From contig CM061142.1 in the NCBI GenBank assembly GCA_030789695.1, forward strand, positions 160,458,391-160,522,390: a stretch of DNA of 64,000 nt. Reading direction: 5' to 3'. The translations under genes were made by a program, and so were the position numbers. The DNA comes from Scilla litardierei (Eukaryota; Streptophyta; Magnoliopsida; Asparagales; Asparagaceae). Below are positions 21,161-32,691 of the stretch, piece by piece. How positions within the stretch are numbered: position 1 is the stretch's first letter; each line of letters opens with the position of its first letter. The notes beneath the pieces are model-generated. The model was not told where the DNA came from and made no database searches. It saw only the letters and a list, made by a program, of their open reading frames with translations.

Positions 21161-23032
21161 TGTAATGCCCTGCTAAGCTACTGCACAAGTACTAGAGGGG
21201 GGTGAATAGTACTTAAAAATAATTAAGAGGCTAATTCCTAATTACTTGCAAACTCTACCAAACAATGCGGAAAATGCGGAAATGTAAATGTTAGACAAGA
21301 AAGAAACAATCGCAAACAATGATATTACTGGGTTCGGATCAACCCAAGTCTCCCCGACTTGTTCCCGGTGATCCTACGTCCCAACCACCCGGATCCCCTC
21401 CGGATACTTGAGTTAGAAACCCTAACTCAAGATTTCCACTATGAAATACTTGTGAAAAACCTTCACAAGTCAAATCATACACAAAGTAATTTGTGACTCC
21501 CACAACCCGGGATCATAACCACACTCTCACAACCGAGAGTGAAACTCACAATATGAAAGTAAATGAAATAGAAACTTCTTACCGACAAAATACATATGCC
21601 TTGAGTAATGCTTACGAATTAGGGCAAGGATGATTTTGAGGAAGAAGAAGTGGCACCAAACCCTAGCTCCAAGATGTAGATCAGCGATTGAGAGCTATGA
21701 GGATGTTGGTGACCTAGAATCAAGCACTTGGCTTGGAAGGCTTCACACTCAATGAATCTCTCTTTGGAAGTAAGAGTGAGGAGAGATTATTGAATGGAAT
21801 GAAAGAGCTTTGAATGAGCTTGGAATGATTTCTATTGATCTCTAAACTTGCAATAATGTCAGCCTTGAGTGCAATGAATGCAGCTCAACAAGTATTTATA
21901 GGATATGGGAAAGAGAGAGAGAAAAACATTTCAATTAAAGCTCCAACGGCTCTATTCTGATCGCAACTAGTCGGTCAAAGAACAACCACCGACCGACTAG
22001 TTCATCAACTAGTCGGTCGGTCATTTAACGTAGACCGACTAATGAAAGAACAGCCAAAAGGTTGAAGCACAGACAAAAGGAACTAGTCGGTCCAAGAAGA
22101 GTAGCTGACCGACTAGTTTCACAACTAGTCGGTCGGTTACTTAACTGAGACCGACTAAGAGATAAAACTGAAGTCTGAGCATAAATTGATTTAGTCGGTC
22201 CAAGAACAAATGTTGACAGACTAATTCACCAACTAGTCGGTCGCCAAATGAGCATAGACCGACTAACGATAAACAGTAAGTTAGGTGAAAATTGGCATGT
22301 ACAGTAAAGCTAAACTAGTCGGTCCAAGAAGGAAAGTTGTCCGACTAGTTCATCAACTAGTCGGTCGATCAATGAACACAGACCGACTAATGATAAACAG
22401 TAGCTCAGGCTCAAATGTGCATGTACATGGAAAGCTCAACTAGTCGGTCACAGAAGCATCACTAACCGACTAGTTCACAAACTAGTCGGTCGGTGAGTCA
22501 ACTTAGACCGACTAACTGTAAACAGTAAAGAGCTTAGAATTGACTGACAAAAACTAGTCGGTCCAAGAAGCTTTGCCGACCGACTAGATCACCATCTAGT
22601 CGGTCAGTTCTTCTTCTTGAACCAACTAACATGCATAAGAAGTCGCGAATCGAAGCGCGAAGCTTCGGGAAAGTTTGTATGGACTTCAACTAAGATCCTA
22701 GAGCTAAGATATGAGCATTATGAAGATTTAAACTGTAAGACCTACTCAAGGCTTAACATTCTACGAAAGAAGCTTAAAGACTATAAATAAAACTTGACGA
22801 TACCGTCTTCAATAGCTTCAATCGAATCTTCATGACTTCTAAAATGGTCCATAAGCTTCAATGAAGCTTTAGGCATACGATTATGTGCTTTGAGAAGTCT
22901 CGAGACGTCGTAATTGATATTCATATGAATTTGGCGACGATCTCCATAACTACGCTCACAAAGTGTTAGTTCACGATATATTTATGTTTGTTCATCATCC
23001 AAAACCAAATCCGGGGAGGCCAATATCCAACA
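21161..23032 (-). repeat. Sire-1 5' LTR
   Basis: In plus reading it begins TGTAATGCCC after the primer-binding site and ends CCAATATCCAACA, a 1.87-kb LTR. The segment at 21170-21450 (GGGGGGTGAATAGT, then GACTTGTTCCCGGTGATCC) is shared with the Sire-4 LTR at 58479. It carries a six-unit palindrome array. No second LTR of this element is in the window. Confidence 0.85.
21966..22633. repeat. six-unit palindromic array in Sire-1 LTR
   Basis: Six units of about 108-124 bases. Each has a CTAGTCGGTC half-site, a spacer of 13 or so bases, a GACCGACTAG half-site, a short linker, another CTAGTCGGTC and a final GACCGACTAA. Spacers diverge far more than the half-sites. Units 3 and 4 have mutated sites. 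Confidence 0.85.
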
Positions 23033-24456
23033 GTTATGTATTTGCTGCATGAGTATATATGTGATATACATATGGTAGTAGGATTATAATTTTGATTGGT
23101 ATTGCTTGCTTTTACAGGATGTTGCATGCGTGTATACCATGAGGTATACACAACTATTGCATATCTTAACTATGTATGAAGTAGATGTGTTGATATACTA
23201 ATTATAGGTAGAAGGATATGGTGTGAATATATATGTTACATGTGCATGACTATACGATGAATGCTTGTATTAGGGAGTGTATTATAATTATACGTGTGCT
23301 GATGTCTGTAATATTATTATCGTATATAAAGTGATTAAACTATGTGGTGTTACCTGACTAAATATTAAGTGTGATTGACATTGTGGTATGTATATGGTTG
23401 TGTTGGTAGATGTGTATACATTTGAGTGGTATTAGTATAGGTATAGATACCGTGTTACGTATATAGAGTATTCTGATATGTGTTTTGAGTCTCTCTCAAG
23501 CTTGAGTGGGTATACTCTGAGTATATTGTTACATATGTCTGTGGGTTACATGTAGTACCATGAATATAGCAATGGATGATGTATGTATAGTGATAGGATT
23601 GTTTGCGCCTGGTTGTGTTACACACATGATTGTGGGTCGCTATACCAGTATATAGTTATAGGGTTGGTCTTGTGGTATAGTCATTTACTAAGGACTTGCC
23701 TGTGTGAACGTATGTGTACTAGCTAAACTAGGTGTGTAGATGTGCTGAGTATATAGTGGTATGATTAGTATATATGAATGAAATGTTAGCGTGTGTGGGT
23801 GTGCACCATGCACGGGTAAGTATGTGCTTAGTTATAGGTATTGATGACTATGGTATGTGTGACGTGTCGTGAATATAGTTATATGACCGTATGTGATGTG
23901 AATATATGGTGAAATATTTGCATGCATTTTAATGACTATGTGAAATTATAGTAGTGGTAAGTGTACCTTAGATATAATAACATGATTTAATATTGAGTGG
24001 TGTGGTTACTTATGTTGATATGTTGGCATTGGATGTACACTAGGAGATATTAGGGAGTAGTATACCCATGGTTGTTTTGTGTATATGTAGTTATCTACAC
24101 GTGAAGTACTACGATTGTATTTGCTGGTGTGAACTATTTATTTGTTTGTGAGTATGTGCACCATGGTAAGTAATACGTGTTTAATAGTTATATGAGGATG
24201 TACGTGATTATATGGATGATTGAAATACGTGTATGAATTTGACTGACTATGATAGGTATAAGTGTATAATGTGCGAGAATATATAAACTTGTTAGTGCTG
24301 TTAATGTTTAACTACCTAGTGCATATATAAGCCCTTGTAATGACTATACCTGGTTTGAATTATAGTGTGATGTGATTGGGATAGCTACTAGTCTGGCTAG
24401 AGATATATTTATACTTAGCAAGTCCGAGGACGGACTTTATTCTAAGATGGGTAGGA
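23033..24456 (+). other. LARD-A internal region, 3' piece, TATGTG-rich
   Basis: It matches LARD-C from about 35607 to 37031. The plus strand is rich in T, G and A and poor in C, with long alternating purine-pyrimidine stretches. It ends AGATGGGTAGGA just before the 3' LTR. No gene. Confidence 0.75.
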
Positions 24457-25262
24457 TGTCACACCCTGTACTTACTATTCGTTATACGACTGTGCGTATA
24501 GCAATTTCAGATACCTGATTGGTTTTGTTGCTTTGTGTGTGAGTCGTGTCGTTGAGTCGATAGGGCCGTAGCACCCTGGTTGCATCCTTATCAAGCCGAC
24601 CCCCCGACGTGTGCCCAACTTGGAATTACTGTCCCCTTTGGACCCCGTATCCTTTATACGCTTTACGTGCACGTAGTCTTGTTCGTGCACATATTTATTT
24701 TAGACTTTGTCTGTATCAGAACCCTATAGTGTGATATGCCGTTGTGACCCTCTCGAAGAATATTAAATTGTGGAATTAATTTGGAAAGTCATTTTACGGG
24801 TCGTTCTCCCACGATTTGACTTTGTTTGATGAGACGTCGCGATTTCACTTTTGTCGTGAGGCCTTTCTATTTTTAGTTTTGTTTCTCGTCGTCAAAATTG
24901 TTATCCGTCTTCCTTGTTTTGTTTCTCTCGTCGGTACGGTCACCCCAGTATTTATCTTATAATTTTCGAGCCCCGTTTGACCCACTTTCACTTTTTTCCC
25001 CAGTTTAAATATCGGTTTAGCCTAAGTTTCATTTGATTCTTTCCCCCAATGATTTAATAATAACATTATCATCCTAAAGCAAGTTGACTCAGCCCATTTC
25101 ATTCACCATAGCCGCACCCACTTGTTTTACCCAGGGGGAGAGAGTGGTTGAGAATATTATGCTTTTAATATTTATAATAACAAAGTTTTAACCTATAAAC
25201 AACACTATATTTAAACCCTAAGCCCTAGCCTACCCTCCCACATGAGCTGACCCCTTTTTCCC

Positions 25263-25271
25263 TCTATTTAA
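25263..25271 (+). promoter_or_regulatory. possible TATA box of LARD-A 3' LTR
   Basis: Same CTATTTAAA as at 1062-1070, upstream of the pyrimidine-rich leader and GC-rich core. Confidence 0.3.
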
Positions 25272-25400
25272 AATACATTAGGGTATTATTTTCTTAACCT
25301 AACTTCTATCTCTCCCAGCCAAAGCCCGAGCAGCCGCCACCCTCAAAACTTTTTCGCATGCAACAAAAAAACCCATGACTTCCCTCTCCCTCTCTTCCCT

Positions 25401-26051
25401 TTGATCGCTCCCCAGGCCATCTCCGGCCTTCTCCGTGGCTGCTCAGCACTCCACCGGCGGTCTGTGCTCCGCCCCGACGCGGCAGTGCGTCGTTCTCAGC
25501 TACAGCACCTCCAAGCGCAGATCACGATGGTCGCAGCACCGCCCCGTGCAGCACAGCGCCGCCCCACATTGCGTATACCCCCGTCGCTGCCGTGGGCCTC
25601 CGACCCTCGCCGGAGATCACCCCATTTTTCAGAAAACACGCGCTGCATACGTGTGTTGCCGCAGCAGTACGCAGCAGCAGCTGCTTGCCGCCGCACCGCT
25701 GTTTCGGTGCCTCCTACCGCCGCCGTTGTCCTCCAGGCCCCCGCTGCCGTCTGGGATCCCCATCGGGCCGTTCAAACTCGGAAACATCGATCCATCTCAC
25801 TGTTACGCATTTATAACGACGTTCCGACGCATCGTATCGCCTCCCGTCGTTCCCGCTCACTGTTGGGTTCTTCCGACAGCCCTCTACCTCTCCTAGAGGT
25901 GTTTTTCGACGTCACTATCATCCCCTACGATGCTCAATGTCGTAGTCTTCGTGTATGTCGACCCGTTCGTCTTCGTTCGTCGTTACGGCTTCCCGTGAGC
26001 CGTAAAACGTCAACCGATCACTTGCTCGCTGATTTGGATGCTATTCACTGA
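25401..26051 (+). other. 216-codon open frame in GC-rich core of LARD-A 3' LTR
   Basis: This is the longest open frame in any LARD. Its last 150 or so codons correspond to the 156-codon frame of the 5' LTR (1377-1847). Composition is Arg/Pro/Ala/Ser-rich; no domain, signal peptide or membrane segment was seen. It may be a true small protein, a captured exon, or a chance frame in GC-rich DNA. The early stop in the LARD-C equivalents argues for chance or decay. Confidence 0.3.
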
Positions 26052-26356
26052 TCTCGTCGCTGTCCAAGGATTGGCGATCGTAGGAATCTATTTTGGAATC
26101 TGGAATTAGGAGCGTTTTCTTATTCCAACCCCTGGCGTCGCTACCCGACGCAAGTTTAGCTGTCGCGTCGTGTAAGGGTAATTTTCTGATCACTTAGGAC
26201 CCCCAACCAATGCATGCTAATCAAGATTAAAATCGGTATTATAATTTCTTAGTAAATCACTAATGAAGATAATTAAACTGAGACTGTAGGTTGGTGAATC
26301 CGAGCACATAGGTAGAATGGGCTGGTTGGACGGTATTTTCAGAATGACTGATTGCA

Positions 26357-26496
26357 GGCAAGTAAAACTTGCCAATTTGTGCTTTAGGCCATCTCTTAGG
26401 CCATTTCCCCGTTTTTATCGTAAAAGAGACTAGGCGACGAATTGATACTCGCCTAGACGCAACTTTAAGATCTAGCTTGACAACGAAGCTAGATCT
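26357..26496 (+). other. paired hairpins in LARD-A 3' LTR
   Basis: The GGCAAGT/ACTTGCC hairpin is at 26357-26373 and the AGATCTAGCTT/AAGCTAGATCT hairpin at 26468-26496. All arms are perfect. Confidence 0.75.
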
Positions 26497-26835
26497 GTCA
26501 CACTGCCATGACATTCATGCATTATCACCTGTCACTTTTAATTTCCATATATGTATACTCATTACTTTTGCTCTGCCATGCCTGTTACGTTTAATTTCCT
26601 TATCTGTACGCACATTAATTGTACCCATGCCATGCCATGCATCCTGATGTCAATTCATGCTTGAATGTTGCATTCGTAGCACACGCTACTTGTACTTGCT
26701 TGTTGAGGCTAGGCACCTGCATTGCAGGTACAACCCATTGCAGGTACAACCATATGCCTAATACACTTCCTGGCTCGTGATCCAGAAGCGGGCTACATGT
26801 GTTGGTCAAAAGCCCATGCCCGATTATACGTGGAT

Positions 26836-26990
26836 GGGTAGGTTTAAGCGACCACTCAGCGTAGAAGTGTGCCCGTTCAGCCACTTCAGCTGTAAGGCGT
26901 AAACTCTGGGATTGGGATAGGGTTAAGCGACCACTCAACGTAGAAGTGTGCCCGTACAGCCACTTCAGCTGTAAGGCATAAACTCTGTGC
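26836..26990 (+). repeat. 79-base tandem duplication in LARD-A 3' LTR
   Basis: Two adjacent units with the same period as at 2616-2773, slightly diverged from each other. Confidence 0.7.
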
Positions 26991-27260
26991 ACGACGTGTT
27001 TACTTGGCGTGTTTACTTGACGTGTTTACTTGACTTGTAAATCCATGTGAATGTTAGTAGCTTTGCTACCCTTTCCATGTCATACTTGTTGTCATGTCAT
27101 ACTTGTTGCACTCTCTTACTTGTTGCATTCATACCTTAAACTGCCATGTCATCGCATATTTTAGAACTGCTAGGTTGTTTCACTTTCTTTTAGTTTCCTT
27201 GCACAAGTCTCTTGTAGACTTGCTGACATGCGCCCTCGTCTCTTTTGGGTGTCGCATGTT

Positions 27261-27363
27261 AGTTGCTGAGCCAGAGTCCGTTGCTGAGGACGAGGTGTTT
27301 ATTGACGTTGAGCCTAGGTCCACTGTTGACGTGGAGTATGAGGACACCGGCGATCAGTCGTAG
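27261..27363 (+). pseudogene. acidic coding-like relic in LTR tail (LARD-A 3')
   Basis: It reads EPESVAEDE, then a VDVE-type segment and YEDTGDQS with a TAG stop at 27361-27363. It lies at the end of an 89-codon frame, but only this acidic part is conserved between subfamilies. An AG precedes it, so a spliced last exon is conceivable. Confidence 0.4.
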
Positions 27364-27705
27364 AGACTTAGTGCTGTGTTGCTTTCTGATTAGTTCTTGT
27401 TAGGTTGTTGTTGTGTAGCACCCTTTCTTTCTGTACGTTGTTATTTCTGTTGGCCATTCTTAGCCCTTTTAGACTGTCTTTTAGCCTGGTGGCTTTTCTA
27501 TGATGTTCGACTTTGTTGGTGGACATTCTGAGATTGGAATAATAATATCTGTCTCTTTTCTTTTATAATTATTTTTGTTCTGTATCGCATTTGCAAGGAC
27601 CTATACTTGGTTATTCCAGACGCTTTACAGACTGGAGCCTCACAGCTCCAAGTCTGAGCGGACTTTTCATGCCTCGCCTCCATTTTAGGGAAGCGGGTCG
27701 TGACA

Positions 27706-27710
27706 TCCAC
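27706..27710. repeat. target-site duplication TCCAC, right copy (LARD-A)
   Basis: It matches 256-260 exactly and closes the LARD-A insertion. Confidence 0.9.
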
Positions 27711-28638
27711 CAGCCATCCCCAAGAAATTCACCTGAAAAGTCCACGGGGGCACGTCAATGCGTGACCCAGTAGGAATGCCAACTCTCTCTAGTATGCTAT
27801 TGTGAAAATGCAACTATTTTACATGCATTCATAGCAAGGTGCAAATGAAGTATGGAATGAGCTAAAGGGAACACGTGTATGACATAAAGCATTGAATGCA
27901 TAACATAAACGAAAGTATAGCAACAAAAGAGTGTAACAACATAAGTAAAATAAACGCAAGCGAAAAGAACTACAATAGGCGATGTATATAACAAGGGTAT
28001 ACAATATGGAAGGGTTACAAGTAAAGAACGTACAAGTAAGCAACATTTGATAATGCTACAAAAGTAATGAAGGTTATCTGAAGTGTTTTGGACCCTAAGT
28101 AGTGGGTATACCCTCTTAGGACTGGACTTCACCCCCAGTTGGGGTGGAACAGGCAAACTCCACGAGACAAGCTCTTACTAAAGGAGCCCTGTTTTCCCCT
28201 TATTTCCCCTTCACATTTTCTCCAATTCTCCTCATTTCTGCCACTCCCCGCCACTCGGGCAAGAACATGAGGGTCACCAACCACCAGTCCAGCCCCTCAT
28301 GTTTTCCCAACAACTTAGTGTCCCCCAATCCCCGTGTCACCCTCCTTTAAAAGGACTTAATCATTTCTTAGAATTTCAATTAAAAATTAATGTGTAACAA
28401 AAGGAATCACATAGCAACCACCATTTTCACCTCCTCTCATTCCAACACATATAACTTTTCCAACCACAACATTCGCCACATAGTTCTCATTTCCAACACA
28501 TATGATTCCAACACATGTAATCTCGCAACTTCACCATTGGTTGCAACATGGAATCAATTAAGCATGAGCCAACAAAACATATGCCAACATCCCTTAATCA
28601 AACAGGAAATTAGTTAAACAAAAAGTGAGAGGACATTT

Positions 28639-28720
28639 TCTTCTAGCAACATGAATCTAATAGCATGAAACCAGTAGCATGAAACTAATAGCAACATGAC
28701 ACTAATAGCAACATGAACAT
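28639..28720. repeat. short tandem repeat, AATAGCAACATGA type
   Basis: Four to five degenerate units of about 13-19 bases built on TAGCAACATGAA and TAGCATGAAAC. Confidence 0.65.
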
Positions 28721-29635
28721 ATTAATAATCATTTCACCTTAACAGAAGACTAATAACCATTTCACCTCGACATTTCCACAAACACATGAGGGGTATTATT
28801 AACATGGCTATTAACACACCATAATATCATTACCAAATAGCATCATGAAGCTTCCTTTTAGCTAATGGCAACATTCATTGATGATAGTAACAGAACTAAC
28901 CATAACCCATCGATTGAAACAATAGAAAACACATCAGCTTGCTGGAAATTGCACAACAGTCAGGTAGGATAGTAGTTTACTCCATATTTTTGTATGGAAC
29001 ATAACAATGCAATGTAAATAAAATTTTTAGGTATGATAGTTTTGGATTCACAGATACAATTTCAGGCAAATATATAAAGTAAGTGATTTATGGTGAATTA
29101 TTTAGTGAAGTCTGCCAAATCTGTTTTCCAGACAGATTTCAGTGTCTGTCTTGATTGCTGATTTTGGGCCTATTGCAGTCCGAATTTTGAAAATTAAGCA
29201 ATGGGATGAATTTGGAGGAAAACTTGTTAACTTTCCAACAAGACCAAGAACAGAAAATTTCATATAGTCTGCAGGTAATAAACTCCATTTTCCTAAACTG
29301 TGTCCAGTGTGACAGAATTTCAGACATGTTGCAAAACTTGAATTTTTAGCCTAACTTCCAGTTTGATTGGAAAAAGTTGTGAACATGAAAGTTGTTCATA
29401 ACTACGAAATACACAACATATAAAATTTCCAAAGCATTCCTAATAGCAAATTAAGCCCAGGACTTAGTCAAAGTTGCAGCTTTTCAGGATAAACTTTCAG
29501 CATCAAGAACAAAAGTGATCCATGAAAATTAATCATGTATTAAGCTCAAAATTAAACATGTATCAATTCTATAAATGACAATCAAGTAGCATACTAGGGA
29601 AAATTGGATTCCTACCTCATTCAAGATGGGAGAAC

Positions 29636-29870
29636 TCCTCTTCTCTTTCTCCTCCTTCCTTCTCCTTCCTCCTCTTCCTCTTCCTATCTCCTTTCTCTCT
29701 TTCTTTCTCCTCTTCTCTTTTGTTGTTTTTTTGTGAATGGCTGAGTTCAGCCCCTAAGGGAAAAGAGAGAGAGAGAGAATGGCAATTGAAAAGAAAAGAA
29801 AAGGAAAAGAAAAGAGTAGAAGAATGTGGAAGCATGAAGAAAAGGGAAGAAGGGGAAATATCTCCCTTAA
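29636..29870. repeat. polypyrimidine then polypurine tract
   Basis: About 85 bases of almost pure C/T (29636-29725) are followed, after a short spacer, by about 100 bases of A/G (29758-29860) with a GA run. The two arms could pair into a long imperfect hairpin. Confidence 0.6.
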
Positions 29871-30603
29871 GCCCCCCCTTATTTACAAGTTTACCATTAA
29901 CACACATGTCATGTTGCTTTACACACACACCCCATACTTAATTACAAGTATGCCACTAACTTACACACACCCATTTTTACTATACACCCATCTCTTTCTA
30001 ATATTACGAAAATGCCACTACCCTAACCCTATTCACACTATTCCCTATACACCAATCCTACCCACCCATGCACACACAAACATACGCCATCATACACGCA
30101 CATTCAATAGTAATCAAATATTATAACTGTATACACCACTCCTAATTGCAAGTGTTACATTTCCATGCACACCCACTTTGCTATACACACAACCAACTAA
30201 TGACAACAATGCCATCTTCACTATGCAGAATTATACTACCCATACTAATTCACATATCATCACTAACACTCAAAACTTCACCATATAAACCAACATTAAT
30301 AAATAATGCACTTTCGTATGCACTACAATACATTTTATCAGGCACATATACACCCAGGACATCCTCATTCGAGCAACTATATGTATACCAATAACACATT
30401 CAAATAGGCATGCATCCATCCATATAGGCGTACATATAAGCAACCAATAGATAATTACTATACACACTACATATTTACTATTCACACAACACATATACAC
30501 ACATGTACATACGCATACTCACATCTTGAAGCACAAACATGTACACCCTACCGTACATGGCAACTAGGCCATTACATGTTAGACACAATAGTTCGAGAGG
30601 ATT

Positions 30604-30658
30604 AAGAATACCCAAAAGTCGACGCCTTTGAAGAATCATCATCGCCACCGTTACTCAT
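30604..30658 (-). pseudogene. Copia-1 gag start fragment
   Basis: About 35 bases downstream of a primer-binding site, an ATG at 30658 opens a frame starting MSNGGDDDSSKAS that stops after 18 codons. Position and composition fit the N-terminus of a copia gag. The rest of the gene is not found to the left. Confidence 0.4.
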
Positions 30659-30691
30659 CTTCGTCTTTTACATTGATCTCCAACACCATAT

Positions 30692-30705
30692 TGCTCTGAT
30701 ACCAA
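30692..30705 (-). promoter_or_regulatory. Copia-1 primer-binding site
   Basis: The minus strand reads TTGGTATCAGAGCA, complementary to the initiator methionine tRNA 3' end. Five bases separate it from the LTR. Confidence 0.8.
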
Positions 30706-30710
30706 TTTTT

Positions 30711-31003
30711 TGTGTGGCATAGCCCAGCTCTACCAACACAAGCACAGAGGAATGCAGATGATCGTGGGGATCGAGGATGAAAGATCAGCAGCGAACAAAT
30801 AGAGCACAAAAAATTCTAGGCCCTAGACCGGTAAATGGGGAAAACCGATGAGCTTTATTACCAAAGGAAAGAATCAATACAAATCTTCCCTTCGTCCAAT
30901 GAAGAAGAAGCACACAAGATAACTCCAAAAGATCACAACACAATCTCTAAATGTTCGCTCTCTCAGATGGCGGCTCTCTCCAAGGATACAATGTGTTCCA
31001 CAC
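30711..31003 (-). repeat. Copia-1 LTR, first part (interrupted by LARD-C)
   Basis: In plus reading it starts TGTGTGGCAT next to the primer-binding site. It continues after LARD-C at 39897. The total would be about 0.8 kb. No second LTR of this element is seen. Confidence 0.55.
30999..31003. repeat. target-site duplication CACAC, left copy (LARD-C)
   Basis: CACAC precedes the LARD-C 5' LTR and recurs at 39892-39896. Confidence 0.9.
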
Positions 31004-32552
31004 TGTCACGGTCTGGTTTCGATCGTACGTTGTACGTGCGCGTACTCTTGTTCGTACACGTATTTCTTTTGGGTATTTCTCGTATCCGAACACTATGATG
31101 TTATATGCCGTTGTGACCCTCTCGAAGAGTATTAAATTGTGAAATTATTTTGGAACGTCATTTCACGGGTCGTTCTCCCACGATTTGACTTTGTTTGATG
31201 AGACGTCGCGATTTTCACTTTTTTCGTGAGGCCTTTCTATTTTTTGTTTCGTTTCTCGTCGTCGAACTCGTGACCCGGCTTCTAAGTTTTGTTTCTCTCG
31301 ACAGTACGGTCACCCCAGTATTTATCTTATAATTTTAGGGCTCCGTTTGACCCACTTTCACTTTTGCCACAGTTTAAATAGTGGTTTAACCCTAAGTTTC
31401 ACATGGTTTTTTCCACTAATAATTAGTTAATAATAATAATATACATCCTAAAATTATTTTGACCTAGCCCCTATGCCTTGGCCGCACACATACCAGGGAC
31501 AGAGAGAGACTCCCTTTAGTTTTATTTTATTAATTGATAATAACAATTCTAAACTAAAACAAATCAAACCCTAACTAACCTAGCCCTAGACCCCCCCCAC
31601 GTGACCCAGCCCAAATCCTATAACAATTAGCCCTAGGGTATTATTTTTATAACCTAGTCCATTTTTTTATCTCCCAGCAACTAAAAGAAGCCGCTGCCCC
31701 CTACTTCATTCACGCACATCTCCCAGCGTCGCACGCACGAGCTCTGATCCCCAACTTCAACCCCTGACCGCCGACCTGAACCCTTGCCCCGACTTACTCC
31801 GCCTGCCTTCGCCGCCGTGGGTCCCGTTCCTCGCAGGAGTCGGCGCAGAACCGCCGGAAAAAGCCCCCTCGCGCGGTAGATCCAGCTGCAGTTATGGCAG
31901 CGGCGGAACTCGAAACAGAGACATCCGCCGCCGCATGCAGGTCTCCGTCGACCCAAGGCCCCCTCGCTGCCGTCTGGGATCTTCCTCAGGCCGCCGTTGC
32001 TTCGAAACAGAGACATCTCGCTGTTTCCCGTATCACGACGTCTCGACGCGTCGTTGCGTGATCTCATCACCCTCTCTCGCTGTTGGACCGTTCCGATAGC
32101 CCCCTACCTCACCTAGATGTGTTCCTTGACATCACGACTAGCCCCTACGACGCTCAACAGCGTAGTCTTCGTGTACGTCGACCCCTTTGTCTCCGTTCGT
32201 TGTTACGGCTTCCACCAGGCTCGCTGATTTGAATGCTCTTTGCTGATCTCGTCACTGTCCAAGGATTGGCGATCATGGAATCATATTTTGGAATCTGGAT
32301 TAGGAGCGCTATCTTTATTCCAACCCCTGATGTCGCTACCCGACGCCAGTGTAGCTCTCGCGACTTGTAAGGGTACTTTTCTGATCTCTTAGGACCCCCA
32401 ACCAATGCATGCTAATCAAGATTAAAATCAGTATTTTAATTGCTTAGCAAACCACTAATGAAGATAATCTAATCTGGGACCGTAGGTTGGTGAATCCGAG
32501 CACATAGGTAGATTGGACTGATTGAACGGTGTTTGCAGAATAGCCGATTGCA

Positions 32553-32691
32553 GGCAAGTGAAACTTGCCAACTTGTGTTTTAGGCGATGTTTTAGGCCAT
32601 CCCTCGTTTTTAGCGTAAAAGAGATTAGGCGACAAAATGATAGTTTCCTAGACGTAATTTCAAGATTTAGCTTGACAACGAAGCTAGATCT
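32553..32691 (+). other. paired hairpins in LARD-C 5' LTR
   Basis: The GGCAAGT/ACTTGCC hairpin is at 32553-32569. Hairpin 2 at 32663-32691 has one mismatch (AGATTTAGCTT). Confidence 0.72.

Larger units (their letters stand above)
14030..23032 (-). mobile_element. Sire-1: truncated Sirevirus (Ty1/copia), minus strand
   Basis: In order on the minus strand: 5' LTR (23032-21161), primer-binding site, gag, protease, integrase, reverse transcriptase-RNase H, a palindromic motif cluster and a separate downstream ORF that ends at the junction with LARD-A. Gene order protease-integrase-RT is the copia order. The long Gag with zinc knuckle and coiled coil, and the extra ORF after pol, are Sirevirus traits. 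The 3' LTR and polypurine tract are missing, together with about 1 kb of the host LARD-A interior, so a deletion removed the left end. Gag and integrase are broken. Confidence 0.85.
261..27705 (+). mobile_element. LARD-A: non-coding LTR retrotransposon with two nested insertions
   Basis: The element is defined by long direct repeats (LTRs) of about 3.2 kb at 261-3278 plus 13148-13342 and at 24457-27705, and by the matching duplication TCCAC outside both ends. Without LARD-B and Sire-1 it is about 8.6 kb. Its internal region (13343-14029 and 23033-24456) contains no gag, protease, integrase or reverse-transcriptase motif in any frame. LTR ends are short inverted repeats (TGTCAC / GTGACA type). 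Long LTRs with a conserved non-coding interior match the LARD class, which is mobilised by proteins from autonomous partners. No partner is visible here. About 1 kb of its interior is missing at the Sire-1 junction, judged against LARD-C. Confidence 0.85.
24457..27705 (+). repeat. LARD-A 3' LTR
   Basis: This complete 3.25-kb LTR starts TGTCACACCC and ends GGGTCGTGACA. It has all landmarks of the 5' LTR in order and no insertion. Where it differs from the 5' LTR in the GC-rich core, many differences are CG against CA or TG, as expected from decay of methylated cytosines. Confidence 0.92.
27711..30600. other. AT-rich sequence without recognised genes
   Basis: No frame longer than about 120 codons, and none with a domain I recognise. 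It contains a short tandem repeat (28639-28720), a purine/pyrimidine tract (29636-29870) and CACA/TATA-rich low-complexity sequence (29900-30520). The texture suggests remnants of LTR elements. I cannot assign a family. Confidence 0.5.

Noticed and set aside
21966..22633. CRISPR-like array (short repeats with diverged spacers)
   Set aside because: Repeats face each other, unit length is over 100 bases, and it lies in a Sirevirus LTR of a plant genome.
25401..26051. 216-codon frame as a host gene
   Set aside because: It lies wholly inside a LARD LTR, its 5' LTR counterpart is shorter, and LARD-C equivalents stop early. Composition is what GC-rich DNA gives by chance. Kept only as a low-confidence feature.
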